From Eggerthellaceae bacterium UBA5808 (GTDB taxonomy: Bacteria > Actinomycetota > Coriobacteriia > Coriobacteriales > Eggerthellaceae), in assembly GCA_002417975.1 (NCBI GenBank), contig DIDE01000115.1, positions 1 to 9,343 on the forward strand: a stretch of DNA of 9,343 nt. The letters run 5' to 3'. A model generated the notes under the pieces. That model worked only from the letters and a program-made list of their open reading frames with translations, was not told the origin of the DNA and did not search any database. The translations under genes and the position numbers were made by a program. Below, piece by piece: positions 5,531 to 9,343 of this stretch (the stretch's first letter is position 1; each line of letters opens with the position of its first letter).

Positions 5531-8305
5531 TTATACTTCATTGATTATTCGTTCATAAAGAGCAGATGTTCGAGACGAAGGATCAAGGCCCAGTTCTGTA
5601 GATAAAAACGTACGATAGGCGAACCAAGCATCAAGCGCTTCTGGACGCTGCCCAACCAAAAGATACGAACGAATTAACGCATCATGTGCATCCTCTCGTC
5701 GCCGATCAATAGACAATGCATATTGAGCTATATGTAAAGCGCTGGTCGCTTCGTGTACCTTTTGCATAGTCTGGCAAGCAATGAGTAGCGCATCGACAAT
5801 CTTGCTTTTCCATTGCTGCCGCGCATGAATCACACATGACAAATCTGATTCTCCCGAAAGAAGCTCGCCACGATAGCACCGCTTTAGCTGCTTGATTAAG
5901 TGTTCAAATGCCAAGGAATCCCCTCGTTCCTTGTGTAGCCTGGAGCAAATACGCGCTACTTCGTCGGCATCACTTGCAATATACGACGGCTGAATTCGAC
6001 ACACACCGCGCGATCGATATAAACATGGGCAGGTACCCTCTCTTGTTTTTAGAGCTTTGCGCAGCATTGACCAAATGCTGTAAAAATTTCTTCGAGCATG
6101 ATCTGCATCAGCTGCAGGCCAAAGCAGAGAGCCAAGACGATCACAAGAAAATTCACGCTCTGGATTGAGCACTAAAAGAGCAAGAAGTGCACGAACCTTT
6201 CGACGGCGAACAAGGGCTGGATCCACTGCCTCACCATTTTTGCATAGATCAAAGGATCCGAATACGCGTACGGTAACTGACGACGGATGCAGTGTCCATT
6301 CACCATTATTCGTTTCATCCTGATGCATATAAGGCACAGACATATCACTATGATGGCTAGAAGTTACTTTGCTACGCACTGCGATCGACGAAGAACGCAT
6401 TTGGCGATAAAGAACAATCTGTTCATCTAAGCCTTGTTCAAATATGGAAATGTATTCTTTTCGCCGTACGGTTTCGACCTTTGGCAAAGACAACAAGGTA
6501 TGTGCAAATGATTCCTTCTCTTGAGCGCATATCGTCAAGCGATACAGCACCCACGTTCCGAGTGTTAGCGATGCACGCTTTTCGCCACGTTCGATTGCAT
6601 CACTGACAAGCGCCGATAGTTGATTGAGCGTAGCATTTTCATCGTCAGTACCATGCTTGCTACTATGGCTATTTTCAAGTTGAGAAGTATGCTCATTGTC
6701 GTGGTCAACTTCTAGTTGAATAGCATGCTTATTATCGTAGTCAACTTCGAACAGCTGGAGAGTTAAAAGAATAGCTAGCAACCAAATTTGAGTCTCGAGA
6801 CATGACATATGGTTAATGTCTTTCATAATCCCTGTTCGCACAGAATGATTGCCACCACACCATCGACTGCTTAACCTGCTTATCGACTGTACATCGAATA
6901 TGTTGCTTTTCTTATCTTTACAAACGCAACAGCTAAGTTTTAATCGGCCATCTTGTTTGACGTCCTGCTTGACGTCCTGCTTAGCATTCGGATCATTCCC
7001 CCGCAGAATCTCATGCGCCCTATCCGCTAACGAGTCATCCATGCCCGCTACAAGTCCACAGCCTTTGCGGCTATACATTAAAAGCAGTGCTATAACAGCC
7101 CCGACAGTTGAGATTGTCTCATTACTTTTACTCATGGACTCTTGTATATAACGCATACTTTGTTGCTCTTCGCTAAGGAAGAATAAGCGTATAGCTGCGC
7201 CAAGTTCTAAAACACCACCGCACGATGCGGATTGTTGACCCAATCTGTCAAAAAATGCTTGAGCATACGCCAGATCGCCGTCAATGATCAAAGGCAGTTG
7301 GTATGTAGTAAGCCACTGAACTTTTGTTCCTTTATCGCACCCACATTCAATGCAGCGCAACGCACGATCTATTTGCTGACGATCGATCAAACGATTCGCT
7401 ATCGATATAGAAAGCATATGCAACAAACCAGATCGATTGCGGAAAAGCGCCGATCCAACATTCACAATCGAATCGACCGAAAAACCTGACGCATCAAACA
7501 TTCGGCGATCATAATCAATTGATATAAAAGGAATCATCAAATTCGACGGCAACGAAAGATCAGAAACAGATATATCTAATGCACGTGCCACATCATCAAA
7601 ACTGCCGTATTGCAAAAGAAGCATCGCGTACATAGCGATAGAAGGCTCAACAGCATACATACCTTTTAGAATAGCTTTCAACAGTGCCTCTCGAGCATGA
7701 TCACCACGACCAAAAAGTGAAGGAACTCGATCAACCTGACATCTAACTGGTGGACAAGAACACGCAAACGCATCAGCACGACGATACGCTTCTATTTCTG
7801 CATCCGAATAAAGAAGATCATTGGCGCCAATATAACAAGGACAATATCGTTCTTCTGTGATATCAAAGTTGGCATCATCAGTCGTAACGATTACCTCACA
7901 CCCTGCATCAATCAGGCTCTGGCACATTGAGCACAATGCACGCCGATGCGATGTATCAAGTGCGGGAACATCCTCAAAAATGACGAGAATGACACCATGT
8001 AAAGATTCCATAAGACGAATTGAGAAAGCATCTATTGGTTCTTGCTCATCAATTGTCTGATCAAGTTCTCTAATAAAACAGGGACTATCTGCGGGAATCC
8101 AAAACGTCCGTTCATAATTGAATACGATGTGTGCATATGAGTCGCAAAGACACGTTTTGCCAAATCCTGTTGGAGCTTTAATAAGCCGAATCGCACGTCG
8201 ATGACGCATCATACGTGCAAGAAGACCATTGCGAATAAACCGAGAAGGCAAAGCAAGATGATGAGGCCGCGTACCATTACACGAACATGCAGCTAGGAAG
8301 TCCAT
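5531..8305 (-). CDS. Large transcriptional regulator: N-terminal P-loop NTPase, C-terminal winged helix and BTAD (SARP-type) domains
   Basis: This is probably a signal-responsive transcription activator of 924 residues from the ATG at 8305-8303, preceded by a weak GGGAAGAG. A TTG at 8329 would add 8 residues. Walker A APTGFGKT is at 44-51 and a Walker B-like VILVIFED at 105-112, as in MalT/STAND-type NTPases. The middle (about 190-650) is mostly helical with no repeat family I can name. It carries two low-complexity tracts, KQDV copies at 442-452 and an Asp/His-rich 12-residue repeat at about 521-556. The C-terminus has an OmpR-type winged helix at about 677-755 (VRVFGSFDLCKNGE onward, RRRKVRALLALL, SCDRLGSLLWP) and a BTAD domain at about 778-922 (ALDAWFAYRTF, TELGLDPS). 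In AfsR the SARP unit is N-terminal; here it is at the C-terminus, in the slot that the LuxR helix-turn-helix has in MalT relatives. Cysteines are unusually abundant (about 34), many as Cys-x-Cys. The target is unknown; secA is 150 bases downstream but no functional link is shown. Confidence 0.88.
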   Translation of the reverse strand: MDFLAACSCNGTRPHHLALPSRFIRNGLLARMMRHRRAIRLIKAPTGFGKTCLCDSYAHIVFNYERTFWIPADSPCFIRELDQTIDEQEPIDAFSIRLMESLHGVILVIFEDVPALDTSHRRALCSMCQSLIDAGCEVIVTTDDANFDITEERYCPCYIGANDLLYSDAEIEAYRRADAFACSCPPVRCQVDRVPSLFGRGDHAREALLKAILKGMYAVEPSIAMYAMLLLQYGSFDDVARALDISVSDLSLPSNLMIPFISIDYDRRMFDASGFSVDSIVNVGSALFRNRSGLLHMLSISIANRLIDRQQIDRALRCIECGCDKGTKVQWLTTYQLPLIIDGDLAYAQAFFDRLGQQSASCGGVLELGAAIRLFFLSEEQQSMRYIQESMSKSNETISTVGAVIALLLMYSRKGCGLVAGMDDSLADRAHEILRGNDPNAKQDVKQDVKQDGRLKLSCCVCKDKKSNIFDVQSISRLSSRWCGGNHSVRTGIMKDINHMSCLETQIWLLAILLTLQLFEVDYDNKHAIQLEVDHDNEHTSQLENSHSSKHGTDDENATLNQLSALVSDAIERGEKRASLTLGTWVLYRLTICAQEKESFAHTLLSLPKVETVRRKEYISIFEQGLDEQIVLYRQMRSSSIAVRSKVTSSHHSDMSVPYMHQDETNNGEWTLHPSSVTVRVFGSFDLCKNGEAVDPALVRRRKVRALLALLVLNPEREFSCDRLGSLLWPAADADHARRNFYSIWSMLRKALKTREGTCPCLYRSRGVCRIQPSYIASDADEVARICSRLHKERGDSLAFEHLIKQLKRCYRGELLSGESDLSCVIHARQQWKSKIVDALLIACQTMQKVHEATSALHIAQYALSIDRRREDAHDALIRSYLLVGQRPEALDAWFAYRTFLSTELGLDPSSRTSALYERIINEV
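6676..6747 (-). repeat. Two 36-bp tandem repeat units inside the regulator gene
   Basis: Units at 6676-6711 and 6712-6747 match at 29 of 36 bases. They encode two in-frame 12-residue copies, VDYDNKHAIQLE and VDHDNEHTSQLE. A third, much degraded copy (NSHSSKHGTDDE) follows in the protein, from about 6640-6675. Because the unit is a multiple of three, gain or loss of a copy would not break the frame. Confidence 0.8.
6949..6984 (-). repeat. 12-bp tandem repeat encoding KQDV copies inside the regulator gene
   Basis: Three 12-base units, the first and last imperfect, centre on CGTCCTGCTTGA as read on the plus strand (6949-6960, 6961-6972, 6973-6984). They encode KQDVKQDVKQD in the middle of the regulator. 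The unit preserves the frame and is a plausible site of replication slippage. Confidence 0.75.
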
Positions 8306-8329
8306 CGTAGTTCTCTTCCCGCACAGCAA

Positions 8330-8712
8330 TCAAATTCGGTAGCGCTATAGTACGCGTTCTCTTTAGTGACTACTACACTCCATCATGAGATAATCGATAG
8401 GTACTATTTACCGTTATTATTAGATTCGATTACCTATATGTTGTATATGATGAAGTCGTATGATAGATAATTAACATACGTTATGGATCTTCTTGTCTGC
8501 CACGTAGACCAATAGGCACGCATATGCCTAGTATCCAATATCGCATGATGTCTGCTATATGCCAAAGAAATACACTATATGGAGCATTCACTCAAACATT
8601 TAGAGAGGCAACAATGTTCTCTAAGTTGCATCGCCCACCATCAAATTCAGATTAGAAACCAAACCTTGCAGCAGAATTTTGCGCAAACACCTCAGATACG
8701 ATGCATCTATTT
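8330..8712. other. AT-rich gene-poor region upstream of the regulator gene
   Basis: I find no convincing gene here. It contains several short inverted repeats: interleaved ATAGGTA/TACCTAT and TAATCGA/TCGATTA between 8391 and 8437; CGTATG/CATACG at 8457-8480; TAGGCA/TGCCTA with a 6-base spacer at 8513-8530; and TTAGAGA/TCTCTAA at 8600-8624. ATATGCC occurs twice in direct orientation (8522-8528 and 8557-8563). The regulator's promoter should lie here on the minus strand, but no clear -35/-10 pair stands out. Several of these symmetries are expected by chance in AT-rich DNA. Confidence 0.5.
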
Positions 8713-8946
8713 CTAGTTTTTACTTTTTGGAAGCGACTTATACTTATCCAGCTGGTTATAAATATCAGGTTTGATCGTATAGTCTTTCGACGACTTGAGA
8801 AGTTGGTCCGTTTTGCTTGAGTAGGCAGGCACCCTATCGGTAGTGAACGCGACTTGCATTACACTCATATCTTGACCACTCGTTGATGGGATATGTCCGT
8901 TCCATACAACTTTTGAATACAAACTGAAAAACAGAGAGTACTTCAC
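8713..8946 (-). pseudogene. Orphan reading frame, probable 5'-truncated gene fragment
   Basis: This is an unrecognised frame of 77 codons from a GTG at 8946-8944 to TAG at 8715-8713. The product runs from VKYSLFFSLYSKVVWNG, with aromatic residues, to a lysine-rich end, YNQLDKYKSLPKSKN. There is no ribosome binding site at a suitable distance before the GTG. The same frame stays open upstream for 33 more codons, back to a TAG at 9048-9046, with an aromatic, membrane-like stretch (GCAFYWAWTFVLHLKGCEAF) but no start codon. This looks like the C-terminal remains of a longer, possibly membrane-associated protein rather than an intact small gene. No domain can be named. It could also be a chance open frame in AT-rich DNA. 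Confidence 0.35.
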
Positions 8947-9111
8947 ATCATTCGCAAAGGCTTCACATCCCTTGAGATGTAATACGAAAGTCCACGCCCA
9001 ATAGAAAGCACAACCTATTGAATTTTCGATATACGCGATGCAAACCTAGTGCAAAATGTGTCTTGTACTAGGTTTGATACTCTATGTATTTAAAAAATAT
9101 TTGTTCAGGAC
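8947..9111. other. AT-rich spacer between orphan frame and tRNA promoter
   Basis: This spacer holds the start-less upstream extension of the orphan frame (to 9048), the long inverted repeat at 9041-9076 and an A/T run around 9088-9102. I see no other gene. Confidence 0.5.
9041..9076. repeat. Long inverted repeat / hairpin (10 perfect bp, 14 bp with one G-T)
   Basis: CAAACCTAGT (9041-9050) and ACTAGGTTTG (9067-9076) are perfect complements. The pairing continues inward through one G-T and three Watson-Crick pairs, leaving an 8-base loop at 9055-9062. No T-run follows on either strand, so it is not a typical intrinsic terminator. It lies between the orphan frame and the tRNA promoter and could be an operator, a mobile-element end or a transcribed hairpin. 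Confidence 0.75.
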
Positions 9112-9140
9112 TTGACGAATCATCTATGAAAACGTATCAT
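9112..9140 (+). promoter_or_regulatory. Sigma70-type promoter of the tRNA-Gln/tRNA-Glu unit
   Basis: TTGACG (9112-9117) and TATCAT (9135-9140) are separated by exactly 17 bases, each matching the consensus at 5 of 6 positions. An A/T-rich segment resembling an UP element lies just upstream (about 9086-9102). Transcription would start near 9147, leaving a leader of about 55 bases before tRNA-Gln. The leader region contains a small inverted repeat (ATATCC/GGATAT, 9139-9160). Confidence 0.75.
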
Positions 9141-9200
9141 ATCCACTCGCGTTTGGATATCGTGTTTCTTTTCGACATGGTATACATATGCCGATTTAAT

Positions 9201-9274
9201 TGGGGTGTCGTCTAACGGTAGGACAACGGTTTCTGGTACCGCATGTGTGGGTTCGATTCCTGCCACCCCAGCCA
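9201..9274 (+). tRNA. tRNA-Gln (anticodon CUG)
   Basis: Acceptor arms TGGGGTG (9201-9207) and CACCCCA (9264-9270) pair fully. The anticodon loop TTCTGGT (9231-9237) places CTG at 9233-9235, which reads CAG. The T-arm loop is TTCGATT (9252-9258). G at 9271 is the discriminator base and CCA (9272-9274) is encoded in the gene. The D-arm carries the usual GGTAGGAC pattern. The top anticodon-stem pair is an A-C mismatch; the other four pair. With C34, this tRNA should decode only CAG, so a UUG isoacceptor for CAA must be elsewhere. Confidence 0.95.
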
Positions 9275-9293
9275 TTTCGGCACAACTAAATAT

Positions 9294-9343
9294 GGCCCGT
9301 TCGTCTAGCGGTTTAGGACATCGCCCTCTCAAGGCGGAGATCA
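9294..9343 (+). tRNA. tRNA-Glu (anticodon CUC), cut by window end
   Basis: The gene starts GGCCCGTTCG at 9294, 19 bases after tRNA-Gln, and runs off the window after the start of the variable loop. The anticodon stem CGCC/GGCG (9322-9325, 9333-9336) encloses the loop CTCTCAA, with anticodon CTC at 9328-9330 reading GAG. The D-arm TCTAGCGGTTTAGGA is typical of tRNA-Glu. The T-arm and 3' acceptor strand are not visible. It is probably cotranscribed with tRNA-Gln. Confidence 0.92.

Noticed and set aside
6676..6984. Tandem repeats as a possible CRISPR array
   Set aside because: The units are contiguous without spacers, are in frame with a large protein and encode regular peptide repeats.
8306..8329. 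TTG-initiated 8-residue N-terminal extension of the regulator
   Set aside because: The ATG at 8305-8303 is a better start codon and the purine-rich stretch lies just before it; the TTG has no ribosome binding site.
8579..8716. 45-codon plus-strand frame starting MEHSLKHLERQQ and overlapping the orphan frame's end by 4 bases
   Set aside because: No ribosome binding site, Gln/His-rich low-complexity translation, and an inverted repeat inside it; best treated as chance.
9139..9160. ATATCC/GGATAT hairpin in the tRNA leader as a terminator or riboswitch
   Set aside because: Only 6-base arms, overlapping the -10 box, with an interrupted T-rich tail; too weak to call.
9126..9215. 29-codon plus-strand frame after the tRNA promoter (MKTYHIHSRLDIVF...)
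   Set aside because: It runs into the tRNA-Gln gene and lies in the tRNA leader, which is not expected to be translated; no ribosome binding site.
9120..9332. 70-codon minus-strand frame containing GIEPTHAVPETVVLPLDDTP
   Set aside because: It is the antisense of the tRNA-Gln and tRNA-Glu genes, a well-known false protein produced by tRNA sequence.

Overview
The window reads as chromosomal DNA of an actinobacterial anaerobe, most likely of the class Coriobacteriia. This is an inference, not a match. It rests on moderate base composition (neither AT-poor nor high-GC), a transketolase split into two separate subunits, a secA-prfB gene pair, an RF2 gene without the programmed frameshift, a very large cysteine-rich NTPase/BTAD regulator, and tRNA genes that encode their own CCA ends. 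All convincing protein genes lie on the minus strand and the two tRNAs on the plus strand.

Reading along transcription (right to left), the protein block starts with a 924-residue regulator (8305 to 5531). It has an N-terminal P-loop NTPase module, a long helical middle section carrying two in-frame tandem repeats, and a C-terminal winged-helix plus BTAD (SARP-type) DNA-binding unit. After 150 bases come secA (5380 to 2615), prfB encoding release factor 2 (2509 to 1418), and the transketolase N-terminal (1277 to 441) and C-terminal (448 to beyond base 1) subunits. The transketolase genes overlap by 8 bases with a strong internal ribosome binding site, so they are translationally coupled. secA and prfB are housekeeping genes for protein export and translation termination. 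The transketolase is central carbon metabolism. The regulator's target is not evident.

The right end (about 8330 to 9200) is AT-rich and gene-poor. It holds the regulator's upstream region with several short inverted repeats, a 77-codon orphan reading frame that looks like a start-less gene fragment, and a 14-bp-stem inverted repeat just beyond it. A good sigma70-type promoter (TTGACG, 17 bases, TATCAT) then drives tRNA-Gln(CUG) and tRNA-Glu(CUC); the latter is cut by the window edge.

The observations most worth a second look are these: the RF2 codon-recognition tripeptide reads Ser-Pro-Thr instead of the canonical Ser-Pro-Phe; prfB keeps the Gly-Tyr-Leu context but has lost the stop/frameshift; and the regulator is unusually rich in Cys-x-Cys motifs and carries minisatellite-like repeats. 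I do not see a defence system, CRISPR array, insertion sequence or biosynthetic cluster.
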